DNA of 64,000 nucleotides from JAISGQ01 sp045604155 (GCA_045604155.1 JAZUNN010000073.1:68753-132752), one strand, 5' to 3'. Shown: positions 1-8,733, counted from the first letter of the stretch. A program made the numbers and translations. Notes: generated by a model not told the origin, from the letters alone.

Positions 1-1501
1 TTTTTACACCTGCATTTTTCGCATTGCAAAGCCATTCACAGAACTTTTCTTCTCCTGCAAACAATGTTCTCGGTGCTTCTGCACAAAGGGGGATTTCTTT
101 TATATTTACCTTTTCCCAGTCACATTCAAGAGGCAGATATATCGCCTCTATACTGTCTTTATAACGGGAAATATTATCGAAAATCTGATTTGTATTGCGA
201 AAAACAAGGGTAAGTGGCTGTTTTTCATCTGCAATATGTTTTTCTGCCTTCGGGAAATCGGGCGAAAAGTCAATGGTGCAAGGTGCTCTTCGCAGCTGCG
301 AAAGGCTGCTGAGAGATTCCCTTCTCAGCCCGTTGAGCAGTGAAGCTGATGCTCCTCTGTCACCTGACACACTGAGCTTATTGAGATAATAAGGTGTACC
401 GCCTGTACGGGAAAGCTGCCGCCTTGCAAATTCCTCTGATATCATGTCCCCTTCAAAGGGGTTTTCTGCCTCTGCTTTTACGGTGTTTGTGCCGTCCGAC
501 ACGGTAAGCACTGCTTTTTCACCGATTTCAAGAGTTTCATCAAGGGCAATCTTCGGTGTCTGCACACGGTACAGAGTATGAAGGGATGCAAAGGTGCTGC
601 TGTCAGCCGCATCCTCCTTCTGTCTTATGCCAAACATACCGCTGCCTCGCCTGCCGGTATAATAACCATCGGTAAAGCCTGAGCGGGAAAAGACCCTTGA
701 AAGGTCATTCATAAGCTCCTCGGGTACTCTGCCCTCGTCACGCATGGCTCTGCAGGCCGATACTGCCGCCGCCACATATTCAGGGCGCTTAAGACGGCCT
801 TCTATCTTGAGAGATGCAACGCCCATGCTCTGAAATTCGGGTATGTATGCAATATGGCTCATGTCCTTTAAGGACAGACAGTTTTCAAAGCCGCCCGACA
901 CAAAAGGAAGTCGGCAGGGCTGAGCACACATTCCTCTGTTTCCGCTTCTTGCTCCAAGCATGGAGGAAAACAGACACTGTCCCGACACGCTCATGCAAAG
1001 AGCTCCGTGGACAAAAACCTCTGTTTCCATTATTCCGCTTTCTGCTATCTCCCTGATTTCTCTGCCTGACAGCTCACGGGCAAGGACAGCACGGGAAAAA
1101 CCCAGCTCACGAAGGGTTTCAAGAGCAGCCTTGTTATGCACCGTCATCTGGGTTGATGCGTGCATTACAAGGTCAGGCGCACACTTTCTGATGAATGCGG
1201 CAAGACCGAGGTCCTGCACGATAACCGCATCGACACCTGCTCTGCACACCGCTTCGACCTGAGCTGCCGCCGACTCTCTTTCGTCGTCGAAAATAAGAGT
1301 GTTAAGGGCAACATGGACTGCTGTGCCTGCTTCGTGGCACATCGCCGTGACTTCGCAGAGCTCCTCATGGGAGAAATTGGCCGCACCTCTTCGGGCATTG
1401 AGCTTTCCTTGCAGACCGAGATACACCGCATCGGCACCTGCTTTCACAGCCGCCTCAAGCTGGGGCATGCCTCCTGCCGGAGCGAGGATTTCAATGGGCA
1501 T
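1..1501 (-). CDS. Peptidase U32 family protein (partial, C-terminus beyond left edge)
   Basis: The minus strand from the ATG at 1501 is open to the window edge, giving about 500 residues that start MPIEILAPAGGMPQLEAA. Residues 161-180 match the U32 signature (E-x-F-x2-G-A-L-C-x6-G-x-C). Cys169, Cys176, Cys192 and Cys196 are spaced as in the Fe-S binding U32 enzymes. Family knowledge: U32 proteins were first described as collagenases, but several (RlhA, TrhP, UbiU/V) are Fe-S enzymes of RNA or quinone hydroxylation, so proteolysis is not assured. The start overlaps the zapA stop by one base (TAATG), so the two are translationally coupled. Long Clostridia members have 650-830 residues, so a C-terminal part is missing here. 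The family call is firm; the substrate is unknown. Confidence 0.9.
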   Translation of the reverse strand, partial: MPIEILAPAGGMPQLEAAVKAGADAVYLGLQGKLNARRGAANFSHEELCEVTAMCHEAGTAVHVALNTLIFDDERESAAAQVEAVCRAGVDAVIVQDLGLAAFIRKCAPDLVMHASTQMTVHNKAALETLRELGFSRAVLARELSGREIREIAESGIMETEVFVHGALCMSVSGQCLFSSMLGARSGNRGMCAQPCRLPFVSGGFENCLSLKDMSHIAYIPEFQSMGVASLKIEGRLKRPEYVAAAVSACRAMRDEGRVPEELMNDLSRVFSRSGFTDGYYTGRRGSGMFGIRQKEDAADSSTFASLHTLYRVQTPKIALDETLEIGEKAVLTVSDGTNTVKAEAENPFEGDMISEEFARRQLSRTGGTPYYLNKLSVSGDRGASASLLNGLRRESLSSLSQLRRAPCTIDFSPDFPKAEKHIADEKQPLTLVFRNTNQIFDNISRYKDSIEAIYLPLECDWEKVNIKEIPLCAEAPRTLFAGEEKFCEWLCNAKNAGVK

Positions 1502-1857
1502 TATCTGTTGTCCAGCTCAGAAAAACGCATACGGATGCTCTGAAGCTCACGGCGGAGATGCTCGATCTCACGGCGTGCTTCGTCTGCCTCAAGGCGAGCC
1601 TTGCCGCTCTCCTGAACATAGTCCTTGATCTGTGCACGGAGGCTGTCAGCTGCTGCTGTTGCCTTGTGCTGCTCGTCTGCATAGGTAAGTGCACAAAGCA
1701 CTGCAGCCATGGTGGTGGAGATGCGCTCGTTTTCAGACATCATCTCACTCATTCTGCTGTCTACCTCGTCGCCGATTGCACGGATGTAGCTTTCGTCATC
1801 CTCGCTGGTGATGTAGTAATCTGTTCCGCAAATATTAAGACGTACCTTGCTTTTCAT
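1501..1857 (-). CDS. zapA: Cell division protein ZapA
   Basis: A 118-residue protein with the ZapA layout: an N-terminal beta-rich head (residues 1-50, with VRLNICGTDYYITSEDDESY) followed by a long charged coiled coil (residues 65-115). ZapA binds FtsZ in the cytoplasm and promotes bundling of protofilaments in the Z-ring. The ATG at 1857 follows AAAAGGAG with good spacing. It is the first gene of a two-gene unit with the U32 gene, a pairing common in Clostridia. Length and sequence are ordinary for the family. Confidence 0.9.
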   Translation of the reverse strand: MKSKVRLNICGTDYYITSEDDESYIRAIGDEVDSRMSEMMSENERISTTMAAVLCALTYADEQHKATAAADSLRAQIKDYVQESGKARLEADEARREIEHLRRELQSIRMRFSELDNR

Positions 1858-2064
1858 CTGGGATTACTCTCCTTTTAGGGATTTTTTCATATGAGCATAA
1901 TTAACTGATTTTATCTAAGTTATTATAATATATATAAATCACAAATTAAAGGGGTTGAAGCAATTTTCAATCAAATTTTTTAATTTATTCACAGTTCTTT
2001 TCTCCGATAAGTCCATTTTGTACGATTATATTCGATTTGTCCTATTCCTTCTTTATTATCCTAT

Positions 2065-2092
2065 TGCAATTTCGAAATAAAGTGTTATAATC
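2065..2092 (+). promoter_or_regulatory. Promoter and candidate operator of first GH5 gene
   Basis: TTGCAA at 2065-2070 and TATAAT at 2087-2092, 16 bp apart, with TG just before the -10. The -35 box lies in CTATTGCAATTTCG-AAATAAA, a variant of the element upstream of the second GH5 gene, where the same stretch reads TTGC-N6-GCAA, a perfect inverted repeat. Over about 31 bases the two promoters differ at one position. Confidence 0.7.
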
Positions 2093-2140
2093 AAATTGAC
2101 AATCGACTTTTATAGTCAAAAATGAAAAGGAGAAAAGAAT

Positions 2141-4018
2141 ATGAAGAAGTTCAAGTCACTTCTGGCACTGCTTCTTGCAGTTGTCATGGTCTGCACAGCT
2201 TTCGCAGGCTGCAGCAAAAAGACTGACAGCGATGCTCCCGCAGCTGACGTTGTGGTTGACCCCGATGCTCCTGCACAGGCTCATGAGTCTGCAAACGGCA
2301 TCATGACCACCGACAACGGCGTTATGCGCACTGAGCTTACCTCCGTTGAGCTTGCTCACATTATGGGCAACGGCATCAACCTCGGCAACACCATGGAGGC
2401 CTGTGACAACAACACCGGTCACGTTACCGACGACACCACCTATTATGAGCGTTACTGGGGTGCTCCCATTACCACTCAGGAATCCATCGATGGCATGAAG
2501 GCCGCAGGTTTTGACACCCTCAGAATTCCCGTTGCATGGATGACCAACGCAACCGACCTCGGCAAGACCGGTGATTACACCATTTCCGAAGCATATTTCA
2601 ACAGAGTTGAAGAGATCATCAACTACGCTCTCAATGCTGATATGTACGTTGTTCTCAACGACCACTGGGATGGCGGCTGGTACGGTATGTTCGGTTCTGA
2701 GGATCCTGCTACCCGTGAGCTTGCTATGGAAGCTTACAAGGGTATGTGGACTCAGATCGCCAACAGATACAAGGAATACGGCGATCGCCTCATTTTCGAG
2801 GGTGCCAACGAAGAGATCGGCGCTCGTTTTGACGAGAACTCCGCACTCTACTGCAACGATTCCACCACCAACTACTTCACCGATGACGAGGCTTATGCTC
2901 TTGCAAACGAAGTAAACCAGGCATTCGTTGATACCGTCCGTGCTACCGGCGGCAACAACGAGCAGAGATTCCTTCTTATCCCCGGCTTCGGCACCGACGT
3001 TACCAAGACTCTCGACGAGCGTTTTGTAATGCCCACCGATACCGCAAAGAACAAGCTTCTCGTTTCCGTTCACTATTATGATCCCTCCGGTTACTGCATC
3101 TTTGAGAGCCTTCCCACATGGGGCACCAAGGAAGAGTACACCGCTATGAAGGACGGTCTTGCAAAGATGGAGAAGTTCACTCTCGATGGCTACGGCGTTA
3201 TCATCGGTGAGTGCGGCGCTATCCAGCTTGAGGATGGCGAACTTAAGGAAGGCGCTGTTGAATGGACTTCCTTCTTCCTCGATAACTGTGACCTCTACGG
3301 TTACTGCCCTGTTCTCTGGGACATCGGCGGCACCTACGGTTCCTATGACAGAGTCAATGCCAAGATGAAGTTTGACGATCTTGCTCAGGTATTCCTTGAT
3401 CACAGCCGTGCAAATGAGAACGGCGCTTCTCTTGAAGATGTTATGATGGCTGCTTATCCGAAGGTAAAGGAAACCTATGACGCAGTTCCCGAAACTGTTG
3501 ACGTTGCTGTTCGTGACGATCAGGCTATCGCATGGATCATGTACACCAGCAGCGACTGGGGCGTACAGTACAGCGTTGGCGATACATACTCCCCCACCAC
3601 CGCTACCAGCGGTCTTGTTCCCACCGATGTTGAGATCACCGGTGCAGGCACCTACACTGTATCTCTCGATTTCACAGGCGTTTCCGGCGGCTATGCAAGC
3701 AGCACCGCATTCACCGCTCTCGGTATTGCTAACGGCGAGCTTCTCTTCCCCGGTTACTATGTTGAAATCAAGGAAATTAAGATCAACGGCGAGGCTTACA
3801 AGGGCTTCGGCAAGTATTACACCTGCTCTGACGATGAGAAGTGCACCCGTGTAAACCTCTATAACGAATGGGTTCCCATCGTTCCTGAGGAAGGTCCCCG
3901 TCGTGCAGACGGCGATCTCAGCGGTCTTACTGCAACTCCTCTCGACAAGAATGCTCCTGAAATGGCTCAGGTAAAGACATTCGAAGTTACCTTCGAGTAC
4001 GTTGCTCCCGCTGCATAA
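2141..4018 (+). CDS. GH5 family glycoside hydrolase lipoprotein (endoglucanase or mannanase)
   Basis: A 625-residue secreted enzyme. Residues 1-23 are a lipoprotein signal peptide with lipobox FAGC and lipid Cys24. The GH5 barrel covers about 70-405: MGNGINLGNT, GFDTLRIPVAW, the NDHWDGGW segment, the acid/base candidate Glu224 in FEGANEE, HYYDP at 311-315, and the nucleophile candidate Glu357 in IIGECGA. Residues about 463-622 form a beta-rich domain that looks like a carbohydrate-binding module; I cannot name its family. Role: hydrolysis of beta-1,4-glucan or mannan at the cell surface; the substrate cannot be decided from sequence. AAAAGGAG precedes the ATG. The acid/base motif is N-E-E rather than the usual N-E-P. 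It is a close paralogue of the gene at 6754-8649. Confidence 0.88.
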   Translation: MKKFKSLLALLLAVVMVCTAFAGCSKKTDSDAPAADVVVDPDAPAQAHESANGIMTTDNGVMRTELTSVELAHIMGNGINLGNTMEACDNNTGHVTDDTTYYERYWGAPITTQESIDGMKAAGFDTLRIPVAWMTNATDLGKTGDYTISEAYFNRVEEIINYALNADMYVVLNDHWDGGWYGMFGSEDPATRELAMEAYKGMWTQIANRYKEYGDRLIFEGANEEIGARFDENSALYCNDSTTNYFTDDEAYALANEVNQAFVDTVRATGGNNEQRFLLIPGFGTDVTKTLDERFVMPTDTAKNKLLVSVHYYDPSGYCIFESLPTWGTKEEYTAMKDGLAKMEKFTLDGYGVIIGECGAIQLEDGELKEGAVEWTSFFLDNCDLYGYCPVLWDIGGTYGSYDRVNAKMKFDDLAQVFLDHSRANENGASLEDVMMAAYPKVKETYDAVPETVDVAVRDDQAIAWIMYTSSDWGVQYSVGDTYSPTTATSGLVPTDVEITGAGTYTVSLDFTGVSGGYASSTAFTALGIANGELLFPGYYVEIKEIKINGEAYKGFGKYYTCSDDEKCTRVNLYNEWVPIVPEEGPRRADGDLSGLTATPLDKNAPEMAQVKTFEVTFEYVAPAA

Positions 4019-4037
4019 GCATTTACTTCAGTAATTC

Positions 4038-4070
4038 AGAACCGCTGTCTGAAAGGACAGCGGTTCTTTT
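4038..4070 (+). terminator. Rho-independent terminator after first GH5 gene
   Basis: A perfect 12-bp stem (AGAACCGCTGTC and its complement) with a 5-base loop, followed by TTTTC. Confidence 0.88.
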
Positions 4071-4088
4071 CTTATATTCCCCGTATTG

Positions 4089-4117
4089 TTGACAATAACT
4101 TACCGATGTTATATAAT
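4089..4117 (+). promoter_or_regulatory. Promoter of LRR kinase 1
   Basis: TTGACA at 4089-4094 and TATAAT at 4112-4117 with a 17-bp spacer. The position and style match the promoters of the two paralogous kinases at 40153 and 43093. Confidence 0.75.
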
Positions 4118-4147
4118 TATACAGATACTTTAACGGGAGATGTATTT

Positions 4148-6139
4148 ATGGACAGTATCAGAAAGTTTGAGCCGCTCTGGGGAGTCTGGCAATGCGAAAG
4201 CGTGCTCGGAAAGGGTGGCTTCGGCAAGGTATACAAGGCTGTGCGTCACGACGGTGAACACACCTATTATTCCGCCATAAAGCATATTTCTGTTCCCGAG
4301 GAAGATCAGCTTATGGAAGCTCGAAATTCCGGAATGTACAGCAGTGAAAAGGAACTCTCAGATTACTTCAACGATGTTGCACGCAATGTTCAGTATGAAA
4401 TTGATCTGATGTATAAGCTCAAGGCGAATACAAATATAGTTTCCTATGAAGACCACATGGTTATCCCCAAGGAAAACGGCATCGGCTGTGATATTTTTAT
4501 CCGTATGGAACTGCTGGAGGATCTGAACAAGGTCATTCTCAATAAGCTCACTGAGGCTGATGCGGTAAAGATAGGAACGGATATCTGCACCGCTCTTGAG
4601 GTGTGCGCAAGGCACAAGATAATTCACCGTGACATAAAGCCCTCTAATATCTTTGTAAACGAAAACGGCGATTACAAGCTTGGTGATTTCGGTATTGCAC
4701 GAGTAATGAGCAGCACCACAATGGGTGTCAGCAAGAAGGGTACATACTCGTATATGGCACCTGAGATTTATAAGTGCGAGCCTGCAAACCACACTTCGGA
4801 TATTTATTCGCTGGGTGTTGTGCTGTACAGAATACTCAACAACAACCGTCTGCCCTTTATGCCTCTGACCGGCAGTATACGTGCTCAGGATCAGGAGGCG
4901 GCACTTATCAAGACAGTCAGCGGTGCTCCCATGCCGCCCCCCGTCAATGCCTCTCCTCGGCTTGCTGCTGTTATACTCAAGGCTTGTGCGTACAATATGC
5001 GTGACCGCTTCAAGAGTCCCACGGAGTTCAAAAAAGCCCTTAATGATGCGTTTTATGCAAGCTATTACGATCAGGATACCGTGTCCGTCAGAAAAGGTAA
5101 GGTAAGTCGTGCAGTTCCTGAGCCTGCGCAGGTTACTCAGATAACGCAGGTAACGCAAATCAACCAGGCATCACCGATTCAGAAGAAGACACAGGTGAAT
5201 TTTTCAGATACTGCTGTCAGAAATGAACCATCAGCAGCCAAGAAAAGCCTTGATAAATCTGTAACCGCTGTAAAAGAAAAAACTGCAAGCGCAGCAGACT
5301 GGGTAAAAGAACATAAAACGACTGCTATAATAAGCTCCGCAGTTGTGGTTCTTATTGCGGTAATTGCGATTGTAGTCGGAGTGGCTTTAACTAATTCAAA
5401 GTCTATCCCTGAGCCTGTATACAATGTTACACCTGACGGAATTGCATATGAAATCACCAATGACTGTGTCGTTATAACTGGCTATTCGGGCAAGGAAAAA
5501 AACATCAAAATCCCCAGGGGAACTGACGGTGAAAAGGTTATTGCCATTGGCAATTCTGCATTCTCAGGCTGCAGCTCACTTACAAGTATAGATATTCCCG
5601 ACAGTGTGACAAGTATTGGCCATTCTGCGTTCGAGAACTGCAGTGCTCTTACAAGCATAGAGATTCCTGACAGTGTGACAAGTATTGGTCATTCTGCGTT
5701 CGAGAACTGCAGTGCTCTTACAAGCATAGAGATTCCTGACAGTGTGACAACTATTGGCTATTCTGCTTTTAGGGGTTGCAGATCTTTTACAAGCATAGAG
5801 ATTCCTGACAGTGTGACAACTATTGGCGATTATGCATTCAGTGACTGCAGCGCCCTTGCAAGCATGGAGATTCCTGACAGTGTCACAAGCATTGGCGATT
5901 CTGTGTTCGAGAACTGCAGTGCTCTTACAAGCATAGAGATTCCTGACAGTGTGACAACTATTGGCTATTCTACGTTCTATGGCTGCGATTCTCTTACAAG
6001 CATAGAGATTCCTGACAGCGTGACAAGTATTGGTGATTCTGCTTTTGGGGGTTGCTACAATGCCACAGTATATGCCCCTCACGATGCATCGTATTACGGC
6101 TGCAATGATAATTATGTCAAAAAATGGGTGGTTGAATAA
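4148..6139 (+). CDS. Transmembrane Ser/Thr kinase with BspA-type leucine-rich repeat ectodomain (kinase 1)
   Basis: 663 residues. The kinase domain covers about 1-290: glycine loop GKGGFGKV (21-28), Lys45 in SAIKHIS, HRD at 160-162 with KPSN, DFG at 180-182, APE at 204-206. All catalytic residues are present. A Thr/Gln-rich juxtamembrane stretch follows (VTQITQVTQINQ), then one membrane helix (about 391-415), then eight 23-residue BspA/LRR_5 repeats of the form IGxSAFxxCxxLTSIEIPDSVT. Predicted topology is kinase inside, LRR outside. The start at 4148 follows GGGAGA and aligns with the MDNIRKFEPLWGVW start of both paralogues; an upstream in-frame ATG at 4106 overlaps the -10 box. There are no PASTA domains, so this is not the usual PrkC/Stk1 type. 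The ligand and targets are unknown. Confidence 0.9.
   Translation: MDSIRKFEPLWGVWQCESVLGKGGFGKVYKAVRHDGEHTYYSAIKHISVPEEDQLMEARNSGMYSSEKELSDYFNDVARNVQYEIDLMYKLKANTNIVSYEDHMVIPKENGIGCDIFIRMELLEDLNKVILNKLTEADAVKIGTDICTALEVCARHKIIHRDIKPSNIFVNENGDYKLGDFGIARVMSSTTMGVSKKGTYSYMAPEIYKCEPANHTSDIYSLGVVLYRILNNNRLPFMPLTGSIRAQDQEAALIKTVSGAPMPPPVNASPRLAAVILKACAYNMRDRFKSPTEFKKALNDAFYASYYDQDTVSVRKGKVSRAVPEPAQVTQITQVTQINQASPIQKKTQVNFSDTAVRNEPSAAKKSLDKSVTAVKEKTASAADWVKEHKTTAIISSAVVVLIAVIAIVVGVALTNSKSIPEPVYNVTPDGIAYEITNDCVVITGYSGKEKNIKIPRGTDGEKVIAIGNSAFSGCSSLTSIDIPDSVTSIGHSAFENCSALTSIEIPDSVTSIGHSAFENCSALTSIEIPDSVTTIGYSAFRGCRSFTSIEIPDSVTTIGDYAFSDCSALASMEIPDSVTSIGDSVFENCSALTSIEIPDSVTTIGYSTFYGCDSLTSIEIPDSVTSIGDSAFGGCYNATVYAPHDASYYGCNDNYVKKWVVE
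5552..6054 (+). repeat. 69-bp tandem repeat encoding LRR_5 units
   Basis: Seven to eight in-frame 69-bp units. The units at 5621-5689 and 5690-5758 differ at 2 of 69 bases, and the unit near 5897 is almost the same. Identity this high implies recent duplication or homogenisation. Confidence 0.85.
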
Positions 6140-6153
6140 TTTATTTATGCAGC

Positions 6154-6187
6154 AAAAGCTTCTCTGAGTTTTCAGGGGAGCTTTTTT
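6154..6187 (+). terminator. Terminator after LRR kinase 1
   Basis: AAAAGCTTCTCTGA pairs with TCAGGGGAGCTTTT (two G-U pairs) across a short loop and is followed by a T-run. Confidence 0.8.
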
Positions 6188-6339
6188 GTTGGCTGTGGTT
6201 GTTTTGCCATGGATAAAATTTGCTTTCGGTGCGAAATTTCAGATCAGCAAAAAATTCCGAAAAATATTACAAGCGATACACTCAGACAGAGAAATCCAAA
6301 AGGGGAAGCGATACAGTTTCATATGTGAAGATAGTATAG

Positions 6340-6465
6340 ACCCTTTTGGCCGTTTAGGAAGGGTGATTCTTAAGAGGGAGGGGGATCGGAACCCCTCCCT
6401 CTTAAGTGGTTTCTTTGGGTACCGTTTCTTTGGCAGCAAAGAAATGGTACAAGGAAAATCGAACA
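6340..6465. repeat. Non-coding palindromic repeat element
   Basis: The 6188-6696 interval has no convincing gene. It holds two strong inverted repeats: CTTAAGAGGGAGGGG at 6369-6383 with its exact complement at 6392-6406, and TACCgTTTCTTTG/CAAAGAAAtGGTA at 6422-6453. An open frame of about 97 codons crosses both palindromes and is not credible as a gene. I read this as a dispersed non-coding element or a remnant. Confidence 0.55.
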
Positions 6466-6517
6466 GATATAAATCATGAATCGGTGCAGGATTTTGAATG
6501 TATAGTTTGGGACTATA

Positions 6518-6600
6518 TCTCTCCCCCTGTCAATCATGCTTTGCATGATACGACATCCCCCTCGTCAGAGGGGGACAAGAAAACCCTCCCTCTAACTTAG
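6518..6600 (+). repeat. Dispersed intergenic palindromic repeat, copy A
   Basis: It starts with TCTCTCCCCCTGTCAAT, then a small ATCATGC/GCATGAT hairpin, then TCCCCCTCGTCAGAGGGGGA. The same arrangement occurs inverted at 46120-46182 and again at 50908-50976. Confidence 0.75.
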
Positions 6601-6696
6601 GGAATAACATATCAAAACATTCTCAAAGCAGATACGAATTTTCAATATTCGGTTTTCACTCATATTCCTCCTGCTTCGGTATGATATTTTCAGATG

Positions 6697-6728
6697 AAAA
6701 ACCCCCGACGGAGTAAATCCGTCGGGGG
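6697..6728 (-). terminator. Terminator after second GH5 gene
   Basis: On the minus strand an 11-bp stem (CCCCCGACGGA and its complement) is followed by TTTTTCATC. Confidence 0.88.
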
Positions 6729-6753
6729 CAGAACTATATGCGACTGTCAACAA

Positions 6754-8649
6754 TTATGCAGCGGGTGCTACATAATCGAAGGTGATCTCAAGAGTCTGGA
6801 TGTTCTTGAGGATAGGATCGGTTGCATCAAAGGGTGTGGGAGTTGCGCCAGTGAGGTCGCCGTCTGCACGGCGTGCACCCTCGGGAAGCTCGGTTACCCA
6901 GCCGTTGTAAAGGTTTACACGGGTGGTCTTCTGGTCGTCAGAAGTGGTGTAATACTTGCCAAAGTTGTTGTAAACTTCGCCATTGATCTTGACTTCTCTG
7001 ATCTCGATGCAATAGCCCGGGAAGAGAATTTCGCCGTTTGCGATTGCAAGAGCAGAGAATGCGGTGCTGTTGGAGTAACCGCCGGAAACGCCTGTGAAGT
7101 CAAGACCTACAGTGTAGGTGCCTTCGCCGGTGATTTCAACATCAGTGGGAACAAGGCCTGCGGTAAGGCTGTCGGGCTGATACTTGTCGCCTACGCTGTA
7201 GGAGATTGTCCAGCCGCCGTCATTCCACATGATCCATGCAACAGAAGTATCTGCATCAACCTGGATTGCATCCTCACGGAACTTTTCAGGTGCTGCATCG
7301 ATAAGAGCTGCCATGGTCTTCTTTGCTGCTTCCTGGATTTCCTCATCGGTCATCTCGGAGCCTTCCTTCCATGCAAAGCTGTTCTTTCTGTAAAGAGTTG
7401 CAAGGTCAGGATCAACGCACTTGAGAGTGTTGCGGTTGAAGAAGCAGCTGGTGTCCCAGAGAACGGGGCAGTAGTTGTAAAGATCGCAGTTTGCGAGGAG
7501 GTTTTCGTGGTACTGGAGAGCGTTGGGAAGAAGCTCGGTGCAGTTGTTGGTGTTGAGAACGCCGCACTCACCGATGATTACGCCGTAGCCTGCCTCGGTG
7601 AACTTGGACATCTTGGGAAGGGTGTCGTTGATGGTCTGATAGTCGGTCTTGATGCCCCAGGAGCCTGTTGCACCGTCGCCGCAGTAAGACCACGGATCAT
7701 AGAAGTGTACAGAGATGAGAAGCTTGTTCTCAGCAGTGTCGGTAGGCATCTTGAAGCGCTCATCGCAGGTGTTTGCAATGTTGGTGTTTACGCCTGCGCA
7801 AAGGAGGAAACGCTGGGTATTGTTGCCGCCGGTTGCACGTACGGTGTCAACGAAAACCTGATTGAGCTCATTTGCAAGCTCATACCACTCGTCTTCGTTG
7901 AGGGTGATGCCTTCGGGAGAAAGCATGGGGTCTGCATCGTTGAAGCGGCTGCCGAATTCCTCGTTTGCTGCCTCGAAAATAAGGCGATAGCCGTATTCCT
8001 TATATCTCTCGGAAATCTGAGTCCACATGGAGGTGTAAATATCCATAGCCTTCTGATGGTTGGGGTCGGTTTCCTGACCGAACATTCCCCACCAGCCTGC
8101 ATCCCAGTGGTCGTTAATGATGACATACATATCCTCGTTAAGAGCATAGTTGATGATGGTTTCAACTCTGTCAAGGAGGTCTTCTCTGATTACATAGTTG
8201 CTGGGATCGTTGCCCTCTGCATAGGTTGTGCCGTTATTGATCCATGCAACAGGGATTCTGATTGTGTCAAATCCGCTCTTCTTGAGGAAGGAGATCATTT
8301 CCTGAGTGGTTTCAGGTGCTCCCCACATGGTTTCAAGAGATGCAATGGGATATGCGGAATGATTCTTGATATTGGAATTTGTTGCTTCCATTGTATTACC
8401 AAGGTTTGTACCGTTACCCATAAGTCTTACAAGCTCAACAGAGGTAAGGTCAGGACGCATTGCGCCGTTGTCGCTGGTGAGAATGCCGTTTGCAGACTCA
8501 TGCTCTTCAACAACTGCAGTATAATCGGTGTTGATTACAACGTCAGCTGCGGGAGCATCGCTGTCAGTCTTTTTGTCGCAGCCTGCGAATGCGGTGCAGA
8601 GCATAACGACGGCAAGAAGCAGTGCCAGAAGTGACTTGATCTTCTTCAT
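6754..8649 (-). CDS. GH5 family glycoside hydrolase lipoprotein, paralogue of 2141-4018
   Basis: 631 residues from the ATG at 8649, chosen over an in-frame ATG at 8688 because AAAGGAG lies just upstream and the protein then starts MKKIKSLLALLLAVV, like its paralogue. Lipobox FAGC with Cys24; GH5 domain about 75-415, with Glu230 (LIFEAANEE) and Glu361 (IIGECG) as catalytic candidates; C-terminal beta-rich carbohydrate-binding-like domain about 475-630. The middle part before the CBM is longer and more diverged than in the paralogue. Expected role: cell-surface beta-glucan or mannan cleavage. The gene converges on kinase 1, and its promoter is almost identical to that of the first GH5 gene. Confidence 0.88.
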   Translation of the reverse strand: MKKIKSLLALLLAVVMLCTAFAGCDKKTDSDAPAADVVINTDYTAVVEEHESANGILTSDNGAMRPDLTSVELVRLMGNGTNLGNTMEATNSNIKNHSAYPIASLETMWGAPETTQEMISFLKKSGFDTIRIPVAWINNGTTYAEGNDPSNYVIREDLLDRVETIINYALNEDMYVIINDHWDAGWWGMFGQETDPNHQKAMDIYTSMWTQISERYKEYGYRLIFEAANEEFGSRFNDADPMLSPEGITLNEDEWYELANELNQVFVDTVRATGGNNTQRFLLCAGVNTNIANTCDERFKMPTDTAENKLLISVHFYDPWSYCGDGATGSWGIKTDYQTINDTLPKMSKFTEAGYGVIIGECGVLNTNNCTELLPNALQYHENLLANCDLYNYCPVLWDTSCFFNRNTLKCVDPDLATLYRKNSFAWKEGSEMTDEEIQEAAKKTMAALIDAAPEKFREDAIQVDADTSVAWIMWNDGGWTISYSVGDKYQPDSLTAGLVPTDVEITGEGTYTVGLDFTGVSGGYSNSTAFSALAIANGEILFPGYCIEIREVKINGEVYNNFGKYYTTSDDQKTTRVNLYNGWVTELPEGARRADGDLTGATPTPFDATDPILKNIQTLEITFDYVAPAA

Positions 8650-8699
8650 TATAATTTCTCCTTTTCTCTTTTTGGTTAGCAAAACCATTTTACATTTTA

Positions 8700-8733
8700 A
8701 TTATAACACTTTATTGCGAAATTGCAATAGCTC
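8700..8733 (-). promoter_or_regulatory. Promoter and candidate operator of second GH5 gene
   Basis: On the minus strand, TTGCAA (8722-8727) and TATAAT (8700-8705) lie 16 bp apart. The segment TTGC-AATTTC-GCAA is a perfect inverted repeat over the -35 box. It matches the element at 2065-2092 except for one base. About 40 bp further upstream (8770-8788) lies TGCGCAACATTTCGCATTG, related to motifs near 12600. Confidence 0.72.

Noticed and set aside
2156..3403. A minus-strand frame of 415 codons opposite the first GH5 gene
   Set aside because: Shadow of a highly biased coding sequence; no start signals or recognisable domains.
5552..6054. Regular 69-bp repeats considered as a CRISPR array
   Set aside because: The repeats are contiguous, in frame and encode LRR units; there are no unique spacers.
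6186..6479. A 97-codon frame after kinase 1
   Set aside because: It crosses two strong palindromes, has no ribosome binding site and has no likeness to a protein.
6694..8634. A plus-strand frame of 646 codons opposite the second GH5 gene
   Set aside because: It mirrors the GH5 gene, has no ribosome binding site or protein family likeness, and is open because the GH5 gene avoids codons that give stops on the other strand. The GH5 reading has a signal peptide and catalytic motifs.
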